DNA from: Spizellomyces punctatus DAOM BR117
Lineage: Eukaryota > Chytridiomycota > Chytridiomycetes > Spizellomycetales > Spizellomycetaceae
DNA length: 64,000 nucleotides
NCBI RefSeq assembly: GCF_000182565.1
Contig: NW_015971549.1
Coordinates: 310,001-374,000, forward strand
Direction: 5' to 3'
Both the position numbers and the translations under genes were made by a program. Under the pieces are notes generated by a model, which was not told the origin of the DNA, did not search any database, and saw nothing but the letters and a program-made list of their open reading frames with translations. Positions 25,499-37,573 of the stretch are shown here, in pieces. Position 1 is the first letter of the stretch. Each line of letters opens with the position of its first letter.

Positions 25499-27258
25499 TT
25501 ACTTGTTAGGATAGCTTGCTGATCCTAAATCCAATGAATTATTAGACTGGTATAATCAAGACATAAGGGAATGACGAAAAAAAAGACTCACCAATAGTGT
25601 CCATTCTCGGCACAAAGCTCCCATATTTAGTCGCCAACTCGCTTCCAGTATGACGACCCCCAAGCCTTCGAGGAATTGCCCAGTCCGGTGGTGGACTAAT
25701 ATTGGGCACATCAAGCGGTGGAAGGTGATTGTGCGGCTGTTGTTGAGGTTCGGATCGTCGTACTTGGCGGGGTTCAGGATTGGTTGGTAGGGGTGGAAGA
25801 CGAGGTGGATGCTGGAGCTCCTTTGGTGGCGAGTGAAGAGTGTTTGATTCTGTTGGTGGTTCCGGCGTGGTGGATTTTGGTGGTTGCGGAGTGGGAAGAT
25901 TGACCGGATGTGACAGATTGGGAACGTTTCCGGGCAATTGCGGGCGGACATGGTGACCATCCCTGGTGATAGCCTCTCTTGAATACCCTCTTCGACATCG
26001 ATAGTCTTTTACATGCCAAGATCCATTTGTGATCGGGTTGGCATCGGATCTGCCTGTTTGTTTCCCGTTTGGAAGAGGCTTCGTGGCATGTGGTGGAGTG
26101 TTGATGACTCGTCCGGTTCTGTCTTGTTGGCGGAGGGTCGAGAGTATTAGTTGCAAGGCCCTCGCCCGTGTGGATGGATAGTCACATACCCGGCTGTAAG
26201 GAACCCAGTCCATATTCTTTATACACTACAAAGTTGTTGACCTGTGGAATATCTACGAAATTGACAGGGTTCGGTCATTCAATGCGTATACCAAGACGCA
26301 ATCTGTGTCAAACAAAACTCTACTCACATTCGTAAAGTCCATAATGCTTTTTTAAGAAGGCTAGCAAGCGAGGAGAAGGGCGGTCATACGCAAGATGGCC
26401 TGGTCTTTGCATTTCAATCTGAGTAGCATCACGAACATGAGGTACACTGACAGCGACTGGATTACCAACCAATAGGTCCTACTCTACCATTAACATATAG
26501 TCAAATAGGCGCTTCCCATATCCTATGGAAAATAGACGTTAAGGAGCTAAGCTATTCCGCACAAGGAGATTAATCCGCTTGCTACTAACCTTTCCGTTGG
26601 TAGGCCTCGTGGACATAAATGTCAAGAACACATAGCGGACTAATCTGAAGATGTCGGCCAAATTCATCCTTGAGATACAAATGTCACCAATTACTTTCGC
26701 AACATTCGCAATCTCCTACAATGTTTTTCCAACATACCATCACGAATAAATTTTTTACTCCAAGCTTGATCATGCCTACGACCTTTGTGTTCGTCCGTCC
26801 AGTCATCATCGCGTGCGGCTCTCCAAATGGATCTGAAGTCCCCAGGACGCCGCTCACAGCAGAGTTGGAACCCGCGCAAACCTCTTCATGCTTCATAATA
26901 TAAATTCGATGATTGGGATTTGATTGAAGCTTGTCGGTTGTCGTCACTGGATGGCGGAGGCCTTGAGCCTGTCACGGTGGATTGTTAACTCTTACAAGTT
27001 TTTGGAGAAGCAGTTGCTCGACCAAGAGATGCTACTTTTGCGCTGGCCACTCCGAGTTCGTCAATTATTTCAATTACTCGTTCTAATCTAAAGAGTGCCA
27101 TGTGATGCTTAGAACCCGCCGACTCGTCATGGCGCTTTTGGGTGTGATGCATCGGCCATCCCCTTGACTTACATGGTCGGATTTCGGGGTAATGTCTCAG
27201 ACATGAAAACTGAGATAGGCTTTCTAAGCACAGTGGAAGCATCGAATTTAAATTCCAT
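25499..27258 (-). CDS. Alpha-tubulin N-acetyltransferase (ATAT1/MEC-17 family)
   Basis: This enzyme acetylates Lys40 of alpha-tubulin inside the microtubule lumen and marks stable axonemal microtubules. Nine exons (27258-27173, 27087-26996, 26946-26738, 26668-26590, 26522-26488, 26418-26328, 26252-26190, 26122-25592, 25524-25499) sum to 403 codons plus stop with all phases matching. The start MEFKFDASTVLRKPISV parallels the family's MEFPF N-terminus. IIDELGVASAKVASL, LQSNPNHRIYIMK, KVVGMIKLGVKNLFVMDE, SPLCVLDIYVHEAYQRKG with the acetyl-CoA-binding QRKGYGKRLFDYML, and HLAYDRPSPRLLAFLKKHYG are all diagnostic. The catalytic Asp expected in CVLDIYVHE is present. After IPQVNNFVVYKE the protein carries a ~190-residue proline-rich tail ending MDTIGSASYPNK. 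Presence of this enzyme suggests a lineage with a flagellum. Confidence 0.92.
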
Positions 27259-27360
27259 GATGCAATCTAAAGGTTGACAGTTGGCAGCCGCCAAGTGACA
27301 ACCAGTATGTTATGGGCGGGATTTGGGCTGACGTGATCACAACAAAAACCTTCAACCTAG

Positions 27361-27434
27361 GGTGCGTGACGGGATTCGAACCCTTGATATTTGGGTTGCC
27401 ATCCCAACAACGACAGCCTGTACAAGCCACAGAC
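27361..27434 (-). tRNA. tRNA-like sequence, probably degenerate (anticodon would read GGC, Ala)
   Basis: On the minus strand, ggttcgaatcc matches the internal B box and T loop of a tRNA. Upstream lies a perfect anticodon arm, ttggg-atggcaa-cccaa, whose loop has T33 and would place GGC at 34-36, followed by a 5 nt variable loop. The T stem has one mismatch. The 3' acceptor strand (cacgcac) finds no good partner at the expected 5' position, and the D arm (around gtacaggctgtcg) does not fold normally. I read this as a tRNA pseudogene or decayed copy rather than a working gene; GGC anticodons for alanine are also unusual in eukaryotic nuclear genomes. Confidence 0.35.
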
Positions 27435-27996
27435 AGATGAGGAAGGTGTTGCTGAAAGAAAAATATCCCCCACGCAACTGTGTTGAGATCCTCGTTCTTG
27501 ACCTTTTATTGAAGCAAATCCCCGCACGAGGAAGATTCCATTTCTTTCCGGTGGTTGGTGCAGGTGGGTATTTCGGGTTGTTTTTGTGAATCACAATCGG
27601 GCGAAAGTTTGTGGAGGGTGTATATTGCCGAGGTTGGAGAACTGCTGGAAAAGCGATGCGTTGCGCAGGAATGGAGAGCCATAACGTTGAGGAGGCTGGA
27701 AAGACACATATGCTGATGGAAATTGGAAACTGGGTCGAAGGGCCTCGCACGGGATGGAATCTGGAATTGCAGATCGTGGATGTCATTCTTGGATTCTTGA
27801 CACTCGCCACGAGGTTAGATGGAAGGCGCACATATGTGTCCCTTTAGCGATTTGGATATTGATAGGAACGTGGAACGCACGCATTCTTGACATCTGATCA
27901 TCCTGTGCATGCCTGAAAACCAATCTTGCGCCGTGGTCACTGCTATCATTGAAAGATGACTTATCCGATGGTGTCTTCAACCTAGATCTATTCACT

Positions 27997-28522
27997 ATGA
28001 ACGCAGAAAAGTTGGCAAAGCTGCAGGCGTCTGTCCGTATTGGAGGCAAGGGCACTCCCCGGCGAAAGGTGAAGAAGGTCCACAAGACCGCCGGAACTGA
28101 CGACAAGAAGCTCCAAAGCCAGTTGAAGAAGCTGTCCGTCCAGCCCATTAGCGGTATTGAAGAGGTCAACATGTTCAAGACCGATGGCACTGTCATTCAC
28201 TTTGCCGCCCCCAAAGGTTTGTAACGAATCATACAGACACGACATACATTTTTAGCGTAATGATTTTTTTTTTTTGGCAGTCCACGCCTCCATCGCTGCC
28301 AACACCTTTGTCATCTACGGTGCCGGTGAAAACAAGGAACTCACCGAGCTCGTTCCCGGTATCCTCAACCAATTGGGACCTGACTCGCTCACCAGCCTCC
28401 GGAAGTTGGCTGAGAGCTACCAAGCCGCTCACGCGCACCCCCACGGCAAAGAGGAGGAAGGAGATGATGACGTACCAGAGCTTGTTGAGACCTTTGACCA
28501 GGCTGAAGAGACCAAGGCGTAA
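27997..28522 (+). CDS. EGD1: Nascent polypeptide-associated complex subunit beta (BTF3 family)
   Basis: The NAC beta subunit pairs with NAC alpha and binds nascent chains at the ribosome exit. Two exons, 27997-28216 and 28281-28522, sum to 153 codons plus stop. The ribosome-binding motif RRKVKKVHK follows GGKGTP near residue 25. The NAC domain ([39 protein letters not shown]) spans about residues 43-115, with the intron inside the KVHA segment. The acidic C-terminus ([20 protein letters not shown]) is typical. An upstream in-frame ATG exists at 27949, but the start at 27997 ([19 protein letters not shown]) matches the family's N-terminus. The intron ends in a long T-run and cag. Length is normal. 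Confidence 0.95.
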
Positions 28523-29773
28523 GACAGTGGAGGCGCATCAAGTATGTGTGGGCCGGCTTCGATTTCATCACCGTGTTTTTGGTTTACTGATGGTGGCGTA
28601 GTTCCTGCAGTGTTTGCAAGAGGAGTGGAATGGTTTCTGTATAGTAGGTCGCGGGGAGCTGCGAATAGCCCGCCAAACTGTGGAAGAGATTGGCCATTGT
28701 TTGTCCATCTGCTGCTATTTTATAAATTAGCTACGATGTTGGGTTAGTTTGCGGGGCCACACCTGTTGATTAGTATGGCTTTTCTTTATAAATATACACG
28801 CCAAAACAAATTGTGCATGGTACACGTTTCTTGGCATAAAACAAAGGCTCATCAAGGGCTATTGCCACTGGTGACGCCGAGAGACACGCGATCATGTGGT
28901 GGGCAGGCAGAGAAACAATTCAACAATAGCAACGCTGAAGGAGTTTACGCACCGAGTTCAACCTGTGTATTGGTCCACTGCGCCGCATTGGGCGTTCAAC
29001 TGGGATTCCAAGGATGATTGCATAAGCCGCACATTCCAAATTCGTGAGCGTTCTTCTCAAGGCTTTTTCATGTCTTGCGTTTGGCCTTTTATTCATGCAA
29101 AGTGCTTACACTTGTGCTTGCAAAAGGTGGGTAACCAAGTCCTTCTGTTGCAGAGGAGGAGACAGAAGATGCTCCATGGGTCCGTCCGTTAAAAAAAAAA
29201 TGAAATCAAGCCCCCATCGCTCCGATGCTCCGATCGTGGTCCGCGCTTTTCTTGTCCTCCTGGGGTGCAAGCCGGGGATCCGGTTTGGCGAGAATTACCA
29301 GAATCCAAGCAAACCAAATGACATAGTAGTAAACAAAAAGGGTCACCCCCTTGGGACACCAAGAAGAGATCAAAAGCGCATTTCTCTCGCTTGGTTTTTT
29401 TGTGTCTGTCGTTTTTCGCCATCATCTCCCCCATCTGCTCATGTGGACGATTCGAGGCCACTGACGAGTGGTATCGTCACTGCAAACCCTTGCGGTGTAT
29501 CCGTTTAGGCACCTACGTAGAGATCGACTAGTCTTTCTGGAGCAACCAACGTTGATTACTTCCCACCGAAACATCCCGACACCAATTGCGAACACGCGCC
29601 ACGTTTTCATTTCCGCAGCACCTTGCAATCACTCCTTGTCTAGCACCAAAGAATATCAAGAGAGGAAAGCCAGGCTTTCTTTGTGTGGAACGTTATTGTG
29701 CAAAGTCCGCGGAGTGTGTGACTTTTTTCATCTCGAAAAGTTGGCACGATTTCAAAATCTCTTGAAAGTGGCA
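28523..29773. other. Intergenic region and 5' leader of the histidine kinase gene
   Basis: This contains the 3' region of NAC beta and the upstream region of the kinase. Open frames present on both strands lack family signatures. A TATA-like ttataaatatac lies near 28787-28798, without an obvious gene downstream. Nothing else is supported. Confidence 0.3.
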
Positions 29774-32700
29774 ATGGGTGAAGACGATAACAAGGTGGAA
29801 ATTACGGTTGAGAACGTTGAACCTACAGCTTCATTACGGCATAGACCGTGGTGGCTGTTCCGGCGGCGACGAAATGCTGATTCTCCGACCAGCCATGGAC
29901 TCATGACGATAGCCTCAAATGGTCTCCGGGCGAATGATACAGGAACACCGTCATTGCATGAGCGCAGCGATTCAGGCACAGCTTCTTCACGAAATACAAA
30001 TCTTTCAGTGAGCCAACAGAGTAAACGGTTTTTTCGAGAGTTTCTTTTGGGAAAATGGGATGCCTTTGATGACGCTGTGGAGAAGAGATACCAGGATGTC
30101 GTTTTAGCTTCCAACAGACCCGTCATGAAGGTGAGAAGGGAAAGCGAACTTGTCCCGCGAGTTGGCCGATCAGGCTGAAATTGTATTCCTGCGTCCAACG
30201 CCTTTTTTGCAACTACTTTTTCTCACCTGTATAAATCACAGGCAATGGCCATATTGATTCTCATTCACTACGTGTTTCTTCTCTTGAATTTCTACACGAA
30301 TACTGGGTGGGTACATAGTACAATTCTGCCGCGATTCCGGTTTTACTTATTCTACATCTAAGACCAACTAGGGGAACCCTCACAGATCGGTTCACCAATA
30401 TCGCTTTATATGTTGCCATTATCCCCGTTACGATCACCATGCCAATTCTAAGCTTCAGATCGAAGCCATTCCGGCCATGGATCCAACACATTATCGTTTG
30501 CGCCAACGGGTAAGACGACTGCTTGCGGACGACTCTTGTGCACCATCGTAAGACGGTTGATCTCTGTATGGTTCTTTATAGCTGGATATGGGCGTATGTC
30601 CTCTTGGCCAAAAGTGTACTGTGTAAAGCGGGCGCAGAGCCGCCTGAGAAATGCGTTGGATCGCAGACACTGAGCTCTGGGTTAACGCTATATGCAACCG
30701 TTGGTACGTAATGCGGCAGCCCAGTTTTTGCACGTCACAGCGTTAACGCCATCGTACAATATATCTCTATGTTCTTAGGTCCGCTATTTATGCTTGCGGT
30801 TTATAGACTAAACCGAGCCATCTGTCTTGCTGGAGCTGCGGTCTTTCTGGCATTGCTCACTTGGATATTGAGCGCAAGCGTGCGGATGTTATGGCAGAGT
30901 GTCATGTACCTCGCCGGCTTCTATTTATGGTTGGTTCAAAAAAAAATGGCGCATTAACCATGCATCATCTAACGGATTTGATAGGGCGACGTTGATTTCA
31001 TATTGGAGCGAGAGAGTAGATCGAGGTAATGGCTGCTAACGGTTACCTTGGTGACTAGCACTTTCGACTAAATGAGGTTTCCATTTTTCAGATAACTTTT
31101 GTCTTCGTCAAGAGCTGAAAAGCCAAATAGAAGCCACTCGACAGGCTAAAGGTGGTGAAATTCGGGAAGCTGCAAGTAAACGACGGTTTGTTTCTTATAT
31201 TTTCCACGAAATTAGGTAAGTTACTCTCACGATTAAAAGCCTTTTTGAGATAGATTGTTAACCGTGTGTCATGCTTTCTTTTGTAGAGTACCATTCAATA
31301 CCGCGGTTCTAGGCTTTCACAATCTTGAAGATGAAGGCGCTTTTCATAACCTCGATAGCAGCCAACAATCTGTACTAGACGCGATCAAGAGCTCTTTCTC
31401 TATGATGGAGAGCGTTCTAAATGATGTGAGTATCTCCTATCATTGGTGTCCTCTCATGGTGCAGTGCATGTGACCTCGTCATGCATTTGTAGGTACTGGA
31501 CTTTCAGAAAATGGAAGAAGGCCGGTTTGAATTACAGTCTCGACCCTTTGATATCACATCAACCGTGCGATCTGCAGCATATGCTTTTGCGTCAACTGCC
31601 CAGGAAAAAAACATTAATCTACAAATCTCGCTGGACCCGAGAATAGCAACCTCCGGCGGCGGCCAACTCCTTGGTGATGGTATGTAACTTTTGACATTTC
31701 AAGAGGTATGACAATGCTCAGATTCTGTATTCTGTTTGCAGACATCAGATTCCGACAAGTTTTGAACAACTTCGTGTCAAATGCTCTCAAGGTACGCTAT
31801 GTTCTGCTGTCATGATAAATGCAGTACCTCATCGAAATTGGTAGTTTACGCCACGAGACGGTTGTGTTCAGATTGCTACCACTTTGGTTGACATGAATCG
31901 CGACAAGCACGATCTGGCAAAAGACATTGCACATACACCATCATCACTACCTCACAGTCTGACCATTCGAACATCGGTGAAAGATTCGGGCGTTGGTATT
32001 TCGCCTGAAGATCTGCCAAAGATGTTTCAGCCGTACATACAGATCAACAGTTGGAGTACACAGGGCGGAAAAGGGACGGGCTTAGGTATACCTTCAAGTG
32101 CTCATGATTCATCGGCCATTCGTACATCGACTTATTCATATGTGTGATTCAGGTCTGGCAATCTGCAAGCATATTATCCAATTGGCCGGCGGTACATGCG
32201 GTGTCGATTCATCGCTAGATCAGGGAAGCACGTTTTGGTTTGAGGTAACATGGCCGGTCGCCCAAGGTCCTACAATGGTTCGATCTTCAAGTCTTACTTC
32301 GAATCTCCGGAGGCCACCGGAGATCGACAATGAAAAACCCCGTCCGAAACCAGTGCTCCTGGCCAATTCGCTATCCACTTTAGGACATACTGTCGACTTG
32401 GGAGAGCCTCTGGCACCCGCACAATTGCCAGCCCAAGAGGCACAAACACAATCATTGCCGACATCCTCCTCCCCACTGGTGTCGTCACCGCCTTCGCGTG
32501 CTGCAACGCCACAAATGGTACAAGGACACGGCCGCTCACTTCGAGTTCTTATCGTGGACGACGACAAGATAACGCGGATGCTAATGAGCAGACTCTTGAA
32601 CCAAATGGGCCACCGATATGAGAGCGCTGTGGATGGACAGGAAGCCGTTGATATACTGTTTCGAGCGAACGGGACTGGAACGAACGGAACGGCACGCTAT

Positions 32701-33066
32701 TTGCGATTTGACGGGGACGCTCCACCCCCACCCGACGTTACGAATACCTCTGGCGCGATATTATCACTCCATGATCGCGTTGAAATCATTATCGAAAATT
32801 CCGCATCTCGTACAACTTCCCCTTCACAGCCATCAACTCCAGAACCCTTTGATGTTGTACTCATGGACAATCAAATGCCACGACTAACAGGCGCTGAAGC
32901 TGTCGCCGTGTTGAGACGAAATGGCATCCTTGTCCCCGTGGTTGGAATCACCGGGAACGCCTTGAAGGAGGATCAGGATCAGTTTGTCGCAGCTGGTGCG
33001 GACTTGGTCATTACCAAACCGCTAGCCAAAGGCAAACTCATCAGTGCTTTGCAGCTGATTCCGTAG
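29774..33066 (+). CDS. Membrane-bound hybrid histidine kinase with receiver domain
   Basis: The protein autophosphorylates on a histidine and passes the phosphate to its own receiver aspartate, feeding a Ypd1-type phosphorelay. Twelve exons from 29774-30130 to 32153-33066 sum to 842 codons plus stop. After a polar cytosolic N-terminus, hydrophobic segments from about residue 120 to 290 (AMAILILIHYVFLLLNF, FTNIALYVAIIPVTITMPIL, GPLFMLAVY, LALLTWIL) form several membrane helices. The H box is FVSYIFHEIRVPFNTA. The ATPase has the N box VLNNFVSNALKFTP, G1 VKDSGVGISPED and G2 GGKGTGLGLAICKHII. The receiver near the C-terminus has LIVDDDKITR, the phospho-acceptor in VVLMDNQMPRLTG, ITGNA and the lysine in VITKPL. 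No PAS or GAF domain is visible, so the membrane region itself may sense the signal. Confidence 0.92.
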
Positions 33067-33402
33067 GTGGTGTGGCGGGCTACCTTTTGGATCAGCATCT
33101 AGCCAAAAGAGGGAATCTTGAGCGTCATGGACGGGCCAAATTATTACAGTGTGGGGATTGGGGTAGAATGACAGCATGTAACATATTGGACTTGTTGTGT
33201 CACATTGTAAGAGGGAAACCCATTGGGTATCTTCTTGGTACATATGATTGGACAATTGATTTTTTCCTTAATGAAGTATTATTCATATAGAGTATTGCTT
33301 GGAAAGTTTATATACGGGTTGGGAATGCCCACTGTCCCAATGCCAAGCTTCGTTTGCGGCAACCACACATGAATTATCCTTTCTCACGAGTAATCTATTC
33401 AT

Positions 33403-36400
33403 CTATCTTTTCCGTTCGTAACCATTAACAATGGGCTCGACGACCTAATCACAATACACACATTAGTAAAAACCTACTCAATCCAGGATGCCACAGACAA
33501 CACTTACCGCGTACTCAAGCGGTTGAGGATCCAAACACCTTCTGAAAGCACAGGACTGAATTTCATCAACAAGGTTATTGAACAACCTATCAGCAGTCCA
33601 ATAAAACCCCGTTAGCATCCACGCCTCACAGCCAGAACGCACTCAATCAAAAAAAAAAAAAGAAAAAGCAAGCTGACCTTTCATCTGTACAATATCGCCA
33701 CATGTGCACTTTGAGCACCTCAATGTCAATTTGAATTTGTTGAAACCCAGTGGTGCCCAATGTCACGAGTCGGAGTTCCTCCATGTAGCACTTCAAAAAA
33801 TTTAAAAGGAGAATGAACAACTTGGCATTCAACAACTCTAAGGGGCAACCCACATACCTTGACAACGAGCTTCGAAATGGCAGTCAAAATCGCCGACTTG
33901 CTCAACTCCACCTGCCCATAATACTCAACCCGTTCCGCAAACAACTTATCAATGTGACTTAAAAGGGGATCAAATTTTGCACTGGGTTTGTTTAGCCCTG
34001 CTGCAGACTTGAACGAACTGGTGGACGATGAATTGCGCATGTAAGAGTGGGAGGTGGAACCCGTTCGGGAGTGGCCTGCTGTTGATGGTCTGCTGTTTGC
34101 TCGGGTTGCCTCGGCTACGATATCAGAGAGCTTGTGATTAGCAAAGAGCAGATTCGTAGCTAGACCTAGAGTAGACATACCGGACCGCCCCGGTCCTCGA
34201 TCTCTCCTCGCGAATGAACCATCGTCTTGATATAGTTGGTCAACGTCGTGCTCCATTGCACTCATTCTGTCCAAAACGGCAATCCACGCATCAGATGCAC
34301 CGTTAGCGGTTGTCAGTTTGAGCCAAGGTGTGGTTTGAAGATGGTTCTGTACTACTAGGGTCAAGTCCTGGGCAATTCGTTCTACATAGAGCCTTACTAG
34401 ACGCTGAGGAGACGGACCGGCGTAAATTACGGAGGTAAATTACTATCCAATGTGAGGATGAAACAGACCTGAGCCGCTGTCTTGCAAATACCAGAAATCT
34501 CTCGCGCTCGAGCCATCGTTTCGTGGGACGTCCCAGAGGCTTGAGATCGATTGCCGCCACGGTTCGCATAACCCGGCCCCGCGGCACCTGCGACCGTTCC
34601 ACCGCTAGCGGTCACAACCATCAACTGCGGCCGGCGCATTGATTGGGTGGATATCTGAGCATCGGCGGCATCGCCTTTTCGGGAGAATAAAACATCGGTA
34701 TAGGCGGACATTACGCCCTCTACGGTGCCCAAGGAAAGCTCCAATGCAGAACGGGACATCATCAGAGTTGTGAGTGGTGGAGGTACTGGATCGTTTGAGC
34801 CTTTAGGCGGATTATTAATTGCCTTTTGTGGCATGATAATCGTATTAGCTGGAACTATCCCTTTATGATATCGAAAACTTGCACTCTGACACATCAAACT
34901 TACAATCATGTCCTCGGTAAATGAGAGCCAGAACACGTCTAAACCCCGCTGTATCTGATCCAAAATATCATCCGTTCCAAAAACAGAGTGCTTCATGAAG
35001 TCGATATTGGGACTAATAAATCTCTAGGTATTCAAAAGTCGAAAATCAATAATGGAAAGTCCGGCGCTGTGAATAGGTATCGATTATTTTACCTCGAGAA
35101 TTGGCAAATACTGGTTTATCAACGTATTTTTCATCCATGCGTTCAGATCCTTGATGAATACAGCCAAATCCAGATCCTTGGACTGTTGAATATCTTTATA
35201 CCGATCTACAAGAATAGCATGATTTAGAAACTCCTCAATTAACCCATGAATGATCAGGACAGTCTGCCTACTGAAAAACTCTTTTTTGATCTTGCCAAAA
35301 ACGGCTGTAATAACTTTACTGAGCAATTCAAAAGACATGGCGTTAATCCTCCTGTCCACTTTTCCAACTCGCTTCAATGGCTCCATGTCCTGCACATCCT
35401 TATGAACACGATCCAGAACATGTATATACGAGAGTGGAGATATTTTGGTGATATCATCCTGATAAGCAAGAGGAGGACTTAGATATAAAGATATCAACCA
35501 TTGCTATGCCCATGTTCTTCATACCGGAATATGCAGAAGCCGCTCGATGACGTCGATATAATCCTTAGTGATTGATTCTACAGTGGCTACTAACGCAGAG
35601 CGAACCTCTTCCTGTTGCTACAAGGTGTACAAAGAGATTCAATTTCCAATTCAACACCTCAGTTTCACTGCCATTTTACCTCCGGCGACATCTTTGCAAA
35701 AGCGTTGGGCCTCAAGTCCCCAGTTTTGGTGTCGGGGGACGAAGCATTCTCTTTGGAAGTCAAAAAGAAGGTATAATAGCATTCTACAAAGCTTGCAAAG
35801 TCCCGAACGTAAGTATTGTCGAAATACTGTATCTTCTCCATTGCTAGTTGAACGTCGGATGGCAGAGGTTCTCCCGAAAGCTCAGATGCAGGTTTGGCAT
35901 CTGATATCTGGATATTGTTCATATGCTTCAAGCAGTTGATTTTGATTTGTTTTAGCTGGGCCGTGGCGCTATGCAATTGCAGTTGTGAGAATGAATATTC
36001 ATACGGAAAGCAAACTTTAAAATAGTAGGGCGACTTACGCACGTAGATACGCTCGTGCCAGTTCAACAGGGAACATGGCATTCAATCCTATCAATAATCC
36101 GACGCATTCAGATATCTCTGCTAATGTTGACTACAGTAATGGTATGTATTAGATACCGTAGGTCAGCAGATATAGCAGTGGATGTTCATGTACGCATACC
36201 TGATCACTGTTGAGCTTTTGTTTAATAAGTCGAGCGACCTTATCAATTATCGTGCGGCATTCCTCCTCAATTTTGGAAAACACGGACATATGCCGATATC
36301 GTTCCAGCAGATTCGAAACACGTGAGTAATATCGAACCGCCTGGGCATGTTGACCTTTGTCGACGCATTCGTGTAGGCGGTTTGGAAGTTCAATCACAAA

Positions 36401-37424
36401 GTTGAGCTGCATTGATCAGGTTTTTGTCATCAGGAGAGAATCTTTCGTAATCAGAGCTGCGACTGATCGGTCAAATGCACTGCACCTTTTTAAGTAGGTT
36501 ATCGACGCCGTTAAGTTGGTGCAGCTTTGCCCGCTGATCTTGCAACCCATTGTTTATGGTTGTTGACGAGTCACTGATTTTAGCAATGCTCTTTGAAAGC
36601 TGGTCCATTTCACTTTCCATGTTTTCAACGTTCGTTTTCATCTAATGGACCCATCCATCCAGATCAGATATCCAATCGTGGAGAGCACCACGGTCGCCGT
36701 CAAACCTTTCGTATTGTGTCTGTCGCGCTAATGAACTTGCTGTAGTTTTCGTAAACCAGGGTTTTCATATCACCGTCCAATTGCTTGATTTCTGGGCAAC
36801 CATAACAAGGAAAGCAAGGTGGTCAACCGTTGTGAACACCAGCACATATTTCTTCATGCCCGCACCTGTCCGCACCTGCAACGAGCTCATTGTCGCGCTG
36901 TATCAGATCTGGCAGCGCCATCTCGTTCATCAATTTATTGAGGTGCAGCTCGGCATTGAAGGCATGGTTGTCTATTTAAGAAAAGAGAATTTCATTTAGG
37001 CATCAGTCGAAAGAAACCACTATTTCATTGCGCTCAATCTGTCTCTCTTGAGACATAATCATTAGGCCAAGTTCATCCTCACAGCACAGCGTCCCTTTCT
37101 CGTATAACAAGACGTCAGCCCTAATCCTGCAACGCGTGGTTGACATCTGTTCCATGCCTGGCATGTTGCATTGACGCCATCCGAAGCATCCTATATCCTC
37201 CATTATAGCCACTAACCTATATCCAAGGGATCTGGTGGCTTCTCCTTTTTGATAGTGGCCTGAGGAGCACTCTCCCCTCCAATCCCATAGTACTGCTTCA
37301 GCAGATCTCGCCTTTTCCGCTGACGAGCCGCAGCACGACTCCCATCGCCAGCGTCAGGGGTAGGTCCTCTCGGGGAAGTTGGACTGTGATCTGGCTTTGG
37401 AGATGTCGCTACTGGGGACAGCAT
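33403..37424 (-). CDS. VPS51: VPS51, GARP/EARP tethering complex subunit
   Basis: Vps51 with Vps52, Vps53 and Vps54 forms GARP, which tethers endosome-derived vesicles at the trans-Golgi. The minus-strand gene begins at 37424 ([18 protein letters not shown]), with [17 protein letters not shown] typical of the family start. Exon 1 ends at 37217 and exon 2 begins at 36971 with [20 protein letters not shown]. Then come [20 protein letters not shown] with DTIRK, and [10 protein letters not shown]-terminal family blocks are [39 protein letters not shown] and [20 protein letters not shown]. The last exon encodes [13 protein letters not shown] and a stop at 33403. There are more than ten exons; several middle boundaries were not fixed. 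The gene diverges from COG7 with only 149 bp between start codons. Confidence 0.9.
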
Positions 37425-37573
37425 CTTTTTTGCATATCAAAATGCGTGGGTGCAGGATGGGGGAAGAGCGATGGTGCCCATTGGAAGCCGTAAGCAATGA
37501 CGGTCACGTGTCTAGGCTGACTCACACACCTGCTCACCGTCGCCGCGCGATCTTGCCATCTACTGAGAGTGGG
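37425..37573. promoter_or_regulatory. Shared divergent promoter of VPS51 and COG7 with a CACGTG box
   Basis: Only 149 bp separate the two divergent start codons. The spacer contains gtcacgtg (37503-37510), a palindromic E-box core CACGTG of the type bound by bHLH factors. No TATA box stands out. If COG7 used an upstream in-frame codon in the 37379-37573 open frame, the transcripts would overlap; the ATG at 37574 avoids this. Confidence 0.5.

Noticed and set aside
27352-27831. 159-residue minus-strand frame over the tRNA-like sequence
   Set aside because: It runs through the tRNA-like element, has no family motif and lies upstream of two confidently placed genes.
37379-37573. Upstream extension of the COG7 frame
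   Set aside because: The frame is open, but it would overlap the VPS51 start and the added residues lack family similarity; the ATG at 37574 is preferred.
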